The notes beneath the pieces are model-generated. The model was not told the DNA's origin. It searched no databases and saw nothing but the letters and a program-made list of their open reading frames with translations. Shown here piece by piece: positions 42,856 to 51,478 of a stretch of DNA of 64,000 nt. How positions within the stretch are numbered: the stretch's first letter is position 1; each line of letters begins with the position of its first letter. This DNA comes from JAEZAA01 sp964514485 (GTDB lineage: Bacteria; Pseudomonadota; Gammaproteobacteria; Pseudomonadales; Oleiphilaceae). Both the position numbers and the translations under genes were made by a program. Location of the stretch: NCBI GenBank assembly GCA_964514485.1, contig CAZEWG010000015.1:5054-69053 (forward strand). Reading direction: 5' to 3'.

Positions 42856-44769
42856 TTAAACTCTGGCCTTTCTCTCAACTTCTGCGTTGAGTTTTTCGAG
42901 AAGACCATCTAATGGCATGATGCCTAAATCTTCACCACTACGGGTGCGCACTGCCACCGTGTTTGCCTCCATTTCCTTGTCGCCAATAACGATCAAGTAA
43001 GGCACTCTGTTGAGTGTGTGCTCGCGAATTTTAAATCCGATCTTCTCGTTTCTCAAGTCCGAGAAGGCACGAAAACCTTGATTCAGGAGAGTTTCCGTGA
43101 TTTGAGCACAATATTCCGACTGTCGATCGGTAATATTGAGCACCGCCACCTGTTTCGGTGCCAGCCAAAATGGGAACGCGCCCTCATAGTGCTCAATCAA
43201 AATACCGATAAAGCGCTCAAAGGAACCCAGGATCGCCCGGTGCAGCATCACCGGCGTGCGACGGCTCTGATCGTCCGCCACATATTGGGCGCCCAAACGC
43301 CCAGGCATGGAAAAGTCGACCTGGATGGTACCACATTGCCACACCCGACCGAGACAATCCTTCAGGGAGAACTCAATCTTGGGTCCGTAGAAAGCGCCCT
43401 CGCCGGGCAATTCTTCCCAAGGCAGCTGCTTGGCATCCAAGGCCTGGGCCAGCGCCTGCTCGGCTTTGTCCCACACCTCGTCGGAACCCACCCGCTCTTC
43501 GGGACGGGTCGACAGCTTGTAGATAATCTCGGTAAAGCCGAAGTCGGCGTAGACCTCATGGAGGAAGTCGATAAAGGAGGCAACTTCCTCCTGGATCTGA
43601 TCTTCGGTACAGAAGATGTGGGCATCGTCCTGCACAAACCCACGCACCCGCATCAAGCCGTGTAGCGAGCCGGAGGGCTCGTTTCGGTGGCAAGAGCCGA
43701 ACTCCGCCAGACGCAGCGGCAGGTCTTTATAGGAGCGCAAGCCCTGGTTGAACACCTGCACGTGGCAGGGGCAGTTCATGGGCTTGATCGCGTAATCCCG
43801 CTCTTCGGAGTCCGTGGTGAACATCTGATGCTGGAACTTATCCCAGTGACCGGAACGCTCCCACAGGGTACGCTCCACCACTTGGGGTGTTTTGATTTCA
43901 AGGTAACCGCGACGGCGCAGCTTCTCGCGCACGTACTGCTCGATCTGCTGATACAGGGTCCAACCGTCGGCATGCCAGAACACCATGCCCGGCGCTTCTT
44001 CCTGCATATGGAACAGGTCCAGCTTACGGGCAATTTTACGGTGATCCCGCTTTTCAGCTTCTTCGATCCGCTTGAGGTAAGCGTCCAAATCTTTCTTGTT
44101 CGCCCAGGCGGTGCCATAAATCCGCTGCAGCATTTCGTTTTTGGAGTCGCCTCGCCAATAGGCGCCGGCCACCTTGGTCAATTTGAAGGCTTTCAGCTTG
44201 CCCGTGCTGGGAACGTGCGGCCCGCGGCACAGGTCCAGGAAATCACCCTGGCGATAAAAGGACAGTTCTTCGTTACCCGGAATGGACTCGATGATCTGTA
44301 CCTTGTAGGCCTCACCCATCTGCTCAAAGGTGCGCACCGCGTCAGCCCGCCCCATGACGGAACGTTCCACGGGAATATCCTGGGCTGCCAGCTCTTTCAT
44401 GCGGGCTTCGATTTTCTCCAGGTCTTCCGGCGTAAAAGCGCGCTCGAAGGCGAAGTCGTAGTAGAAGCCATCTTCGATCACCGGACCGATGGTCACTTGG
44501 GCGCTGGGGAACAGCTCTTGAGTGGCCATGGCCAGCAAGTGGGCGGTGGAGTGACGAATAACTTCCAGCGCATCAGGATCACGCTCGGTGACGATGGCCA
44601 GCTCGCAGTCCTGATCAATCACATAGGAGGTGTCAACCAGCTTGCCATTGACCTTGCCGGCAAGAGCCGCCTTGGCGAGGCCGGGACCAATGTCTGCGGC
44701 GATACCAGCCACACTGATGGGATTGTCATAATGGCGTTGGCTGCCATCGGGGAGCGTAATCGCGGGCAT
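42856..44769 (-). CDS. thrS: Threonine-tRNA ligase
   Basis: The 637-residue enzyme has the TGS domain (MPAITLPDGSQRHYDNPISVAGIAADI), the editing domain with HSTAHLLAMATQELFP, the class II core with a zinc Cys in KPMNCPCHVQVFNQG, GSCHRNEPSGSLHGLMRVRGF, and the C-terminal anticodon domain (QVAVLNITDRQSEYC). The start is the ATG at 44769 with AGGAT upstream. A leader hairpin that mimics the tRNA-Thr anticodon arm precedes it. Confidence 0.97.
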   Translation of the reverse strand: MPAITLPDGSQRHYDNPISVAGIAADIGPGLAKAALAGKVNGKLVDTSYVIDQDCELAIVTERDPDALEVIRHSTAHLLAMATQELFPSAQVTIGPVIEDGFYYDFAFERAFTPEDLEKIEARMKELAAQDIPVERSVMGRADAVRTFEQMGEAYKVQIIESIPGNEELSFYRQGDFLDLCRGPHVPSTGKLKAFKLTKVAGAYWRGDSKNEMLQRIYGTAWANKKDLDAYLKRIEEAEKRDHRKIARKLDLFHMQEEAPGMVFWHADGWTLYQQIEQYVREKLRRRGYLEIKTPQVVERTLWERSGHWDKFQHQMFTTDSEERDYAIKPMNCPCHVQVFNQGLRSYKDLPLRLAEFGSCHRNEPSGSLHGLMRVRGFVQDDAHIFCTEDQIQEEVASFIDFLHEVYADFGFTEIIYKLSTRPEERVGSDEVWDKAEQALAQALDAKQLPWEELPGEGAFYGPKIEFSLKDCLGRVWQCGTIQVDFSMPGRLGAQYVADDQSRRTPVMLHRAILGSFERFIGILIEHYEGAFPFWLAPKQVAVLNITDRQSEYCAQITETLLNQGFRAFSDLRNEKIGFKIREHTLNRVPYLIVIGDKEMEANTVAVRTRSGEDLGIMPLDGLLEKLNAEVERKARV

Positions 44770-44792
44770 ATCGAAAGATCCTGTACTCAGTG

Positions 44793-44813
44793 GTGATCCG
44801 TACCAAAGATCAC
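44793..44813 (-). promoter_or_regulatory. thrS leader operator hairpin mimicking the tRNA-Thr(GGU) anticodon arm
   Basis: On the minus strand GTGATC-TTTGGTACG-GATCAC forms a 6-bp stem. With one closing U-G pair the loop is UUGGUAC, seven bases with GGU in the anticodon position (44802-44804) after a U in the U33 position. It lies 23 bases before the thrS start, next to the ribosome site. In E. coli ThrRS binds such a mimic in its own mRNA and blocks translation. Confidence 0.6.
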
Positions 44814-44986
44814 TTGAACTATGGGTGGAAAAGGCTGGCAGTCTAACAATGATCGCCGTGAATTTCCACGTCGATCATGGCTAACTTCCCGCCTCGTCTC
44901 TCGAAATCCCGAGCGTTGGTCGCGGCGCTGAACCGCCGGGCCCGGGTCTGCCGGCCATCATCGGCGTCCGACATTTGTGGTCCGGG
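44814..44986. other. Region between thrS leader and the TAXI gene
   Basis: This stretch should hold the thrS promoter. A weak TAGACT / CATAGT pair on the minus strand is possible. The GC-rich part near 44925-44960 can fold. No gene is seen. Confidence 0.4.
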
Positions 44987-45976
44987 CTATTTGACCAAGC
45001 CGACTTCCCGATAGTATTTCAACGCACCGGGGTGCAAAGGAGCCGTCAGACTGTCCTTGACCATCGACTCCTTGGTCAAGCCGCTAAAGGCCGGGTGCAG
45101 GCGCTGAAAACTGTCGAAATTGTCGAATACCGATTTCACCAAGGCGTACACCACATCTTCAGACACACTGGCGGAAGTCACCAGGGTAGCACCCACGCCA
45201 AATGTATTGACATCCTGATCGGTGCCGCCATAGATGCCGCCCGGAATAGTCACCCGGCGGTAATAGGGATGGCTCTCAATCAGCGTCTGCACCGCCGGGT
45301 TATCCACCTGCACCAGCACTGCGTCACAGGCAATCGTTGCCTCCTTCACCGCGCCGCTGGGATGACCCACGACGTAGACCATCGCATCAATTTTATCTTC
45401 GCACAGCGCCCGCGCCTGCTCGGAAGCCCTCAACTCGGAAACCCGCTTAAAGGCCGAGACATCCCATCCCATCGCCTTCATCAACACATCCATGGTGCCC
45501 CGTTGGCCCGAGCCGGGATTACCGATATTGACCCGCTTCCCCTTCAAGTCTTCAAAGCGGGTGATTTTGGCATCTTTACGGGCCACCACCGTGAATGGTT
45601 CGGCATGCAAGGCAAAGACGGCCCGCAGATCCCGGTCTGCGCCCAAATCCTGAAAGTGCTCGTTCTGGCCCCGATAGGCATAGTATTGCCAGTCCGACTG
45701 AACGATGGCGAAATCCAGCTCACCGCTACGGACCGCCTGCAGGTTATAAATGGAGCCCGCGGTGCTCTCGACCGAACAGCGCACGCCAAACTCGTCCCGG
45801 GATTTATTCACCAAGCGGCAAATCGCCCCACCGGCCGGATAATACACGCCCGTCACGCTCGCGGTTCCGAGGCTGACAAACGTCGGGGATTGGGACTGGG
45901 CCATTGCCCCCGCCGAAACCACGCCGCCCAGCACTGCTGCCACAACAACGGATGCCCACTTGAGACTCACCCTCAT
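44987..45976 (-). CDS. TAXI-family TRAP transporter solute-binding protein
   Basis: The 329-residue product has a signal peptide ending GAMA. The TAXI fold follows: FVSLGTASVTGVYYPAGGAICRLVNK at the N-terminus, EFGVRCSVESTAGSIYNLQAVRSGELDFAIVQSDWQYYAY, then KRVNIGNPGSGQRGTMDVLM. TAXI proteins bind glutamate, other acids or unknown ligands and feed a fused TRAP permease. No permease gene is nearby, so the partner is elsewhere or the protein acts as a sensor component. Confidence 0.9.
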   Translation of the reverse strand: MRVSLKWASVVVAAVLGGVVSAGAMAQSQSPTFVSLGTASVTGVYYPAGGAICRLVNKSRDEFGVRCSVESTAGSIYNLQAVRSGELDFAIVQSDWQYYAYRGQNEHFQDLGADRDLRAVFALHAEPFTVVARKDAKITRFEDLKGKRVNIGNPGSGQRGTMDVLMKAMGWDVSAFKRVSELRASEQARALCEDKIDAMVYVVGHPSGAVKEATIACDAVLVQVDNPAVQTLIESHPYYRRVTIPGGIYGGTDQDVNTFGVGATLVTSASVSEDVVYALVKSVFDNFDSFQRLHPAFSGLTKESMVKDSLTAPLHPGALKYYREVGLVK

Positions 45977-46107
45977 TCACTCACTCCCTTCTTGCTCTGA
46001 CGACCATGGTCACAGATGCGGTATCACAATTCAGCTTAAGAACTTATCTCAGCTTGATCCCAAAATAAAGGGCAGGCCAGATAAACGGCACCCTCTTTTC
46101 CACCCAC

Positions 46108-46134
46108 AAAAAACCCGCCGTGTTGGCGGGTTTT
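46108..46134 (-). terminator. Intrinsic terminator of the RND gene group
   Basis: AAAACCCGCC-GTGTT-GGCGGGTTTT forms a 10-bp stem. On the minus strand it runs straight into a TTTTTT tract, 15 bases after the RND stop codon. Confidence 0.8.
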
Positions 46135-46148
46135 AAAGGGTTGCTCAA

Positions 46149-48554
46149 TCAGGTTCCCGATGTGACCAGCTTGGTCTCGGCCGCCCGGGCCTTAGCTATC
46201 ATCTTCTCCGGCTGCAGCAGGAAGCGCGCCAGAGCGGGTAGCAGCCACAGCGCACCTATCATGTTCCAGAGGAACATAAAGGTCAGCAGGAAGCCCATGT
46301 CGGCCTGGAATTTAATGGGAGAGAACATCCAGGTTCCCACCCCAATCGCCAGGGTCAAGCCCGTGAACATCACGGCTTTGCCGGTAGAGCGCAGAGTCTC
46401 GAAGTACGCCTCTTGCAACGGCTTGCCCTGCAACAGGAACCGCTCCAGCTGGGCGTAGATATACACCCCGTAATCGACGCCAATCCCCACACCCAGCGCG
46501 ATGACCGGCAAGGTGGCCACCTTGGTTCCGATACCGGCCTGAGCCATCAGGGCCTCACAGAGCACAGAGGTCAGTCCCAGTGGAATCATCAGACACAGGG
46601 TTGCCCGCACCGAACGGAAGGTCAACAGGCAGAGCCCAGACACAACAGCGTACACGAACAGAACCATTCTATTGCTGGCTTTTTCGATCACTTGGTTGGT
46701 GGCCACTTCAACCCCGGCATTACCCGCTCCCAGCATGAAACGGTAGTTGTCACTGGGGTTGGCCGCAATAAAGGCCTCCACTTCATCCACCACCCGCTGC
46801 AGGGTTTCCGCCTTGTGGTCCTCCAGGAAGGCCAGCAGAGGCGTCAGGGAGCAGTCGGTATTGATCATCCCGCTGGGCGCCCGCTGAATACTGGAGTTCA
46901 GAATCTGCTGGTTGCGAGACAACTCAAACCATTTGAGATTGCCTTCATTCAGCGCCCGGGTGGTGAGCTTGGACACCGTAACCAGGGAAGCCGTGGACTG
47001 AACACCGGGGGTGTTTTCCAGCTGCCACTGGAGACGATCCATGGCATCCATCACCTCATAGGCGTTGCACTGTTCAGAGCCGGTTTCCACCATCACCACC
47101 AGCACGTCGGAGCTGGTACTGTAATTGCTGATAACGTATTCATTGTCTTTGTTGTAGCGGGAGTCCTGACGCAGCTCCGGCGCACCTTTGTCCAGGTCGC
47201 CGATCTTCAGATCCTTCTTGTAGTAGGTTCCGATACCGAAACCCAGCACCGCAATCAGCACAGAAATCGGCGCCACGGATGGGTGCGCGAAGTAGGACAT
47301 CAGCCGCCACTTGCGATCAGCCTGCTCCTGCCGCTGCGCATGGCGCACGCCACTCTTGCTGATCCCGATATAGGACATGATGAGCGGATGCAGCACCAGG
47401 TTGGTAATGATCACCACCGCCGCACCCACACTGGCTGCCACCGCCAGATCCCGGATCACATCGATCTTGATAAAGAGCAGCGTCAAAAAGCCCATCGCAT
47501 CACTGATCAGCGCCAGCAGACCGGCAATATAGAGCGTACGAAACGCCAGTCGCGCCGCCATCAGCGGGCTCTGCCCCAACGACGTTTGATGGGCCATCGC
47601 ATTGACGATCTGGACGCCGTGACTGATGGCAATGGCAAATACCAGGAAAGGAACCAGCACCGAATAGGGGTCCAGACCAAAGCCCAATATCCGCAAAATC
47701 CCCAGCTGCCAGACCACCGCGACAATCGAGGTGAAAATCGGCACCAGTGTCGCCGCGATGCAACGAGAGTATGCATAAAGCAACGCCCCCGTGATCAGGA
47801 TGCCCGCCAGGAAAAACATGGCAATCTGGGCGATCCCTTCAATCAGATCACCCACCTTCTTGGCGAAACCCACAATATGAATCTGGATATTCGGATCTTG
47901 AGCCTGGAACTTGTTACGAACCTTCTCTTCCAGAGCCTGGGAAAATTCCTTGTAGTCCAGTCGCTCGCCGGTTTCCGGGTTCACCTCGTACAGGGGCGCA
48001 TCAATACTGGTCGACTTGAAGTTGTCCGCCACCAGACGTCCGACTTCACCGGATTTGAGAATATTCTGACGCAGGTTATCAATGGCCATCTCTGAGCCGT
48101 CGTAACCATCCGGAATGACGGTTCCCCCTTGGAAGCCGTCTTCCGTCACCTCGGTCCAGCGCACGTTGGGCGACCACAGTGAGCGCATATTGGCCCGGTC
48201 GACGCCGGTAATATAGAACAGCTCATCATGGATCTGCTTCAAGGATTCCATGTAGCTGGGGGTGAAAATATCCCCCTCCTTCACCGCCACCACAACCCGA
48301 ATGGAGTTGCCCAGGTTTTGAAGGTCTTCCCGCCGCTCCATCATATTGGCGATATAGGGATGCTCGAGAGGAATCAACCGCTCGAAACTGGCATCTGGCT
48401 TGATGTTGACAGCGTTATAACCCAGAACCAGGGTCAGCAGGGCAAGTACGATCAGGACGGCCAGGCGGTTTTCAAAAATAAACCGCTCCAAACGGCTCCC
48501 TGCCCCTGGTATCAGCAGAAAGTGTTGGCCCTTGTCGTGCAACGGGTTTGACAT
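46149..48554 (-). CDS. RND/MMPL-family transporter
   Basis: The 801-residue protein has the duplicated MMPL layout: a first membrane helix near residue 30-50 and a large periplasmic loop. A block of membrane helices follows near 225-390 (MFFLAGILITGALLYAYSRCI; YSVLVPFLVFAIAISHGVQIVNAMAH). Then come a second helix and loop, and a final helix block (LPVIALGVGIGVDYGVYIYAQLERFL). The Asp in GVDYGVY is a likely proton relay residue. It lies downstream of YCF48 and DUF1329 genes, a grouping linked to outer-membrane lipid or hydrophobic-compound traffic. Confidence 0.9.
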   Translation of the reverse strand: MSNPLHDKGQHFLLIPGAGSRLERFIFENRLAVLIVLALLTLVLGYNAVNIKPDASFERLIPLEHPYIANMMERREDLQNLGNSIRVVVAVKEGDIFTPSYMESLKQIHDELFYITGVDRANMRSLWSPNVRWTEVTEDGFQGGTVIPDGYDGSEMAIDNLRQNILKSGEVGRLVADNFKSTSIDAPLYEVNPETGERLDYKEFSQALEEKVRNKFQAQDPNIQIHIVGFAKKVGDLIEGIAQIAMFFLAGILITGALLYAYSRCIAATLVPIFTSIVAVVWQLGILRILGFGLDPYSVLVPFLVFAIAISHGVQIVNAMAHQTSLGQSPLMAARLAFRTLYIAGLLALISDAMGFLTLLFIKIDVIRDLAVAASVGAAVVIITNLVLHPLIMSYIGISKSGVRHAQRQEQADRKWRLMSYFAHPSVAPISVLIAVLGFGIGTYYKKDLKIGDLDKGAPELRQDSRYNKDNEYVISNYSTSSDVLVVMVETGSEQCNAYEVMDAMDRLQWQLENTPGVQSTASLVTVSKLTTRALNEGNLKWFELSRNQQILNSSIQRAPSGMINTDCSLTPLLAFLEDHKAETLQRVVDEVEAFIAANPSDNYRFMLGAGNAGVEVATNQVIEKASNRMVLFVYAVVSGLCLLTFRSVRATLCLMIPLGLTSVLCEALMAQAGIGTKVATLPVIALGVGIGVDYGVYIYAQLERFLLQGKPLQEAYFETLRSTGKAVMFTGLTLAIGVGTWMFSPIKFQADMGFLLTFMFLWNMIGALWLLPALARFLLQPEKMIAKARAAETKLVTSGT

Positions 48555-48599
48555 TCAAATGTCCTCTTATACTTCTTATATGACTACAACAGGTAAGGC

Positions 48600-49742
48600 T
48601 TACAGATTTTTCCCGATCCGATCAGTGCGTATGGCACCATCTTCAGAGACCACCACCAGGGTGTTGGCATCCACAATTGCGGTGGCCGCCATGGATTGAC
48701 GATCGGGACGCACAAAGGCATCGAAAGACTGACCAAAGTTCTTGCTGGTGAGCACCACCCCGGAGTTGCCCACAATCACTACTCTTCCATCGTTGGTATT
48801 TGCGCCGCCATTGAGGGTGCTGTCCACGCCCGACTTAACCCGCTCCCAGGTTTTGCCCAGATTCTCGGAGCGGAACAAACTACCGCGCAAGCCCATCACC
48901 AGCACTTCATTCACCGCGCCGGTTCCCATCACGTTGAACAAGGAACCTGTGTAAGGACTCTTGAGCCGCTCCCAGGACTGGCCCTCATCGGTCGACAAGT
49001 GAATCTCCCCACTCTCCCCGACAATAAAAACAGCCCCACCGGTGACTTGCGCAATGGCATTCAGGTGCAGGCGATCCGGGTTTTCCAGGCGACGACCATA
49101 GTTTGTCCAGGTCTGCCCGCCATCGCTGGTTCCAAAGAACAAACCATAAGCCCCCACCACAAAGCCGGTGTTCTCATCCTTGAACCACACATCCAGGAAT
49201 GGCTTGCTGGGGCCATCCTCGGCATCCACCTCGGAATCTTCCAACGCCATCTGGGCGTCTTCCAGGCTCATTTCCAGCTCATCGACTTCATCCTCATCGG
49301 CGGTCTCCAACAAGGCTTCCAGCTCCGCGACCTGCTGACGGTTCTGCTCAACGACCAACTGATTAACCCGAATGCCATCCAGCTGCTTTTCCCAGGTTTT
49401 GCCGCCGTCTTTACTGTGCAGCACAACACCACTATGACCTACGGCCCAGCCATGGGTTGGCGTGGCAAAATGCACCGCTGTCAGCGCCACGGAAACGGGC
49501 ACCTTGGCCTGCTTCCAGCTGCGCCCCTTATTTTCGGAGTAAACGATATGACCACGCTGGCCAACGGCCACCAGCCGCTGCCCCACCAGTTTCACATCCA
49601 GCAATAAAGTCTGCGCCGCCTTTTCCGACATCATTGCCGGTGTTTGCAGCACATCTTCCAGTGCATGAGCAGGGGCAACGACCGAGAGGCCAGAAACCAA
49701 TACATATGCCCACAACCTGCTCTTTAATGGTCTGAATCCCAT
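48600..49742 (-). CDS. YCF48/BNR-repeat periplasmic protein
   Basis: The 380-residue product has a signal peptide (ending APAHA) and several photosystem-stability-factor-like beta-propeller blades with the BNR sequence SxDxGxTW (SKDGGKTWE, GTSDGGQTWTN, STDEGQSWERL, RSENLGKTWERV). A strongly acidic helix interrupts the propeller (about 125-160: ELEALLETADEDEVDELEMSLEDAQ). Such proteins accompany RND and DUF1329 genes; function is unknown. The ATG at 49742 with AAAAGG upstream is preferred to a GTG at 49760. Confidence 0.85.
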   Translation of the reverse strand: MGFRPLKSRLWAYVLVSGLSVVAPAHALEDVLQTPAMMSEKAAQTLLLDVKLVGQRLVAVGQRGHIVYSENKGRSWKQAKVPVSVALTAVHFATPTHGWAVGHSGVVLHSKDGGKTWEKQLDGIRVNQLVVEQNRQQVAELEALLETADEDEVDELEMSLEDAQMALEDSEVDAEDGPSKPFLDVWFKDENTGFVVGAYGLFFGTSDGGQTWTNYGRRLENPDRLHLNAIAQVTGGAVFIVGESGEIHLSTDEGQSWERLKSPYTGSLFNVMGTGAVNEVLVMGLRGSLFRSENLGKTWERVKSGVDSTLNGGANTNDGRVVIVGNSGVVLTSKNFGQSFDAFVRPDRQSMAATAIVDANTLVVVSEDGAIRTDRIGKNL

Positions 49743-49795
49743 TAGAAATCGCCTTTTCACTACGTTGGTTGACTAAGTCGAATCGATATAAATAA

Positions 49796-49813
49796 GGCGG
49801 GCAAATGCCCGCC
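49796..49813 (-). terminator. Terminator-like hairpin after the DUF1329 gene
   Basis: GGCGGGC-ATTT-GCCCGCC (minus strand) is a 7-bp stem followed by TTATTTATAT, 7 bases after the stop. It could give more DUF1329 protein than YCF48/RND protein. Confidence 0.55.
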
Positions 49814-49820
49814 ATTGGAG

Positions 49821-51203
49821 TTAGCGAGTACCGCGCCGACGCAGTTCCTGCGGGCGGAAGTAACGTTCGTTCGGAATGTCGTTGGTAAAGACATAAGTTG
49901 CACGTTCTTCCGACATCAGACCCTGCACATGGTAACGACGGGCCTGCAGGTCATAGAACACATCCAGGGAAGGCCCGATGCCCGGCAGCTCATAGTAGTT
50001 CTTGGTGAAGGCCGTGCTGACCCGCCAGAGCTCGCCGCGATCGTCGTACTGGTCCACCAGGAGGATCGACCAGGAGTCCTCGTCAATGTAGAACACCCGC
50101 TTGGAGTAGATATGCCGCGCCCCTGGCTTCAGTGTCGCTTCCACCACGTGAACCCGGTGTTTTTCAAAGCGAGTCAGATCAGGATTGATGTGGGAAGCCC
50201 CCAGCACATCGCGGTATTTCACCCCCTCTTGGCTGATCTTGTAGCTGTTGTAGGGGACATACATTTCCTGCTTACCGAGATACTTCCAGTTGTAGCGGTC
50301 CGGAGCGCCGGTAAACATGTCCGTGTCATCCGCGGTCCGCAAGTTCTCGGACGCGGCAATCGGTGAGTCATACGCCAGGTTGGGAGCCGCCCGCACCCGA
50401 CGCTGACCGGCGTTGTAACCCCAGGCCTTACGGGGCTCGCGAACCTGGTCCATGGTCTCGTGAATCAAAACAGCACCACCTGCCAACCGCGGGGGCGAGA
50501 TAGTGAAAGACAGGTAGTAGAAAAGGATATTATCCAGCTTGTCGTAACTGCCATTGGGGTTGGAGTAGTTGAAGAAGATTTCCTGCTGGGAAGTCACCAA
50601 CTGATACTCGCCATTACGTTGGACCGACGCCTCGGAAGAACGCCGTGTCAGGAAAACTCCCCGCCAGCGGGTCAGGTGGTTCCAGATCACCTGCAACCCT
50701 TTGGTCTCGGCATTCCCGCTCAAGATCGGGAACGGCACACCGCCATAGGCTTTTTCAATACCGTTACCGCCACGTACGAGCTCTGCACGGGTGGCGTTTT
50801 TGAAGGTATTTTCATAAACCCAATCCGGCGCGGCACTGGTCCGACGGGTTTGGTAAATGGGAAGCTTGAAGGTGGTGGGATAGGTTCTTAACAGAGCTTG
50901 CAGCCCCGGAGTCAGGTGCTCCTGGTACTGGCCCATATTCTGGGCGGTGATGGTGAATAAAACCTGGTCGTCCTTAAAAGGGTCGGGATGATGCTGTCCT
51001 GGCCGTGAGTATTCTGGATGCTTTTCCGTGAGTCCTCCGGTCCAATCGGGAATATCCTTGCCATTCCCTTTCAACTCCCCCCCCAGGGGCATCAAATCTC
51101 TTTTAAGACGTTGAGCTTCTTCGGGAGAAACCGCAGCCTGAACCATTGACGATGTTAGCGCGAGCGCCAGGATACTTCTAAGCAGTATCTTTTTCTTATA
51201 CAT
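49821..51203 (-). CDS. DUF1329 domain outer-membrane lipoprotein-sorting-like protein
   Basis: The 460-residue product has a signal peptide ending MVQAA and a full DUF1329 domain (LMPLGGELKGNGKDIPDWTGGL, GGVPFPILSGNAETKGLQVIWNHLTRWRG, YVPYNSYKISQEGVKYRDVLGASHINPDLTRFEKHRVHVVEATL, YIDEDSWSILLVDQYDDRGELWRV). The fold is related to LolA/LolB lipid-binding barrels. The ATG at 51203 with AAGG upstream is the likely start; the frame extends 22 codons further. DUF1302, its usual partner, is absent here. Confidence 0.88.
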   Translation of the reverse strand: MYKKKILLRSILALALTSSMVQAAVSPEEAQRLKRDLMPLGGELKGNGKDIPDWTGGLTEKHPEYSRPGQHHPDPFKDDQVLFTITAQNMGQYQEHLTPGLQALLRTYPTTFKLPIYQTRRTSAAPDWVYENTFKNATRAELVRGGNGIEKAYGGVPFPILSGNAETKGLQVIWNHLTRWRGVFLTRRSSEASVQRNGEYQLVTSQQEIFFNYSNPNGSYDKLDNILFYYLSFTISPPRLAGGAVLIHETMDQVREPRKAWGYNAGQRRVRAAPNLAYDSPIAASENLRTADDTDMFTGAPDRYNWKYLGKQEMYVPYNSYKISQEGVKYRDVLGASHINPDLTRFEKHRVHVVEATLKPGARHIYSKRVFYIDEDSWSILLVDQYDDRGELWRVSTAFTKNYYELPGIGPSLDVFYDLQARRYHVQGLMSEERATYVFTNDIPNERYFRPQELRRRGTR

Positions 51204-51447
51204 ATGTAGATACCTTGTCTCGAACAATGCTTCGTCCTGCACCCTGTCAATTACCCAGGTACAAAACATTATTTGTTGTTGTTTATAAAGCTTAGCTGAG
51301 ATTCATGAAATCTGTGGCCGATCAGCCATTTTTTTTCTGGAGTAGGGTCACCTCCCCAATTTGTGTACAAACCTTGACCAGATCAGCTTTCCCGAAGGAA
51401 GCCTGACCTGAAAGAAAGTAGCTGCCAACGGCAGATTTATCACGAAA

Positions 51448-51472
51448 CGGGGTGGCCCTGCCAGCCACCCCG
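51448..51472 (-). terminator. Terminator of pepN
   Basis: CGGGGTGGC and GCCACCCCG form a 9-bp stem with a 7-base loop; on the minus strand TTTCGTG follows. It lies 6 bases after the pepN stop. Confidence 0.6.
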
Positions 51473-51478
51473 ATTGAG

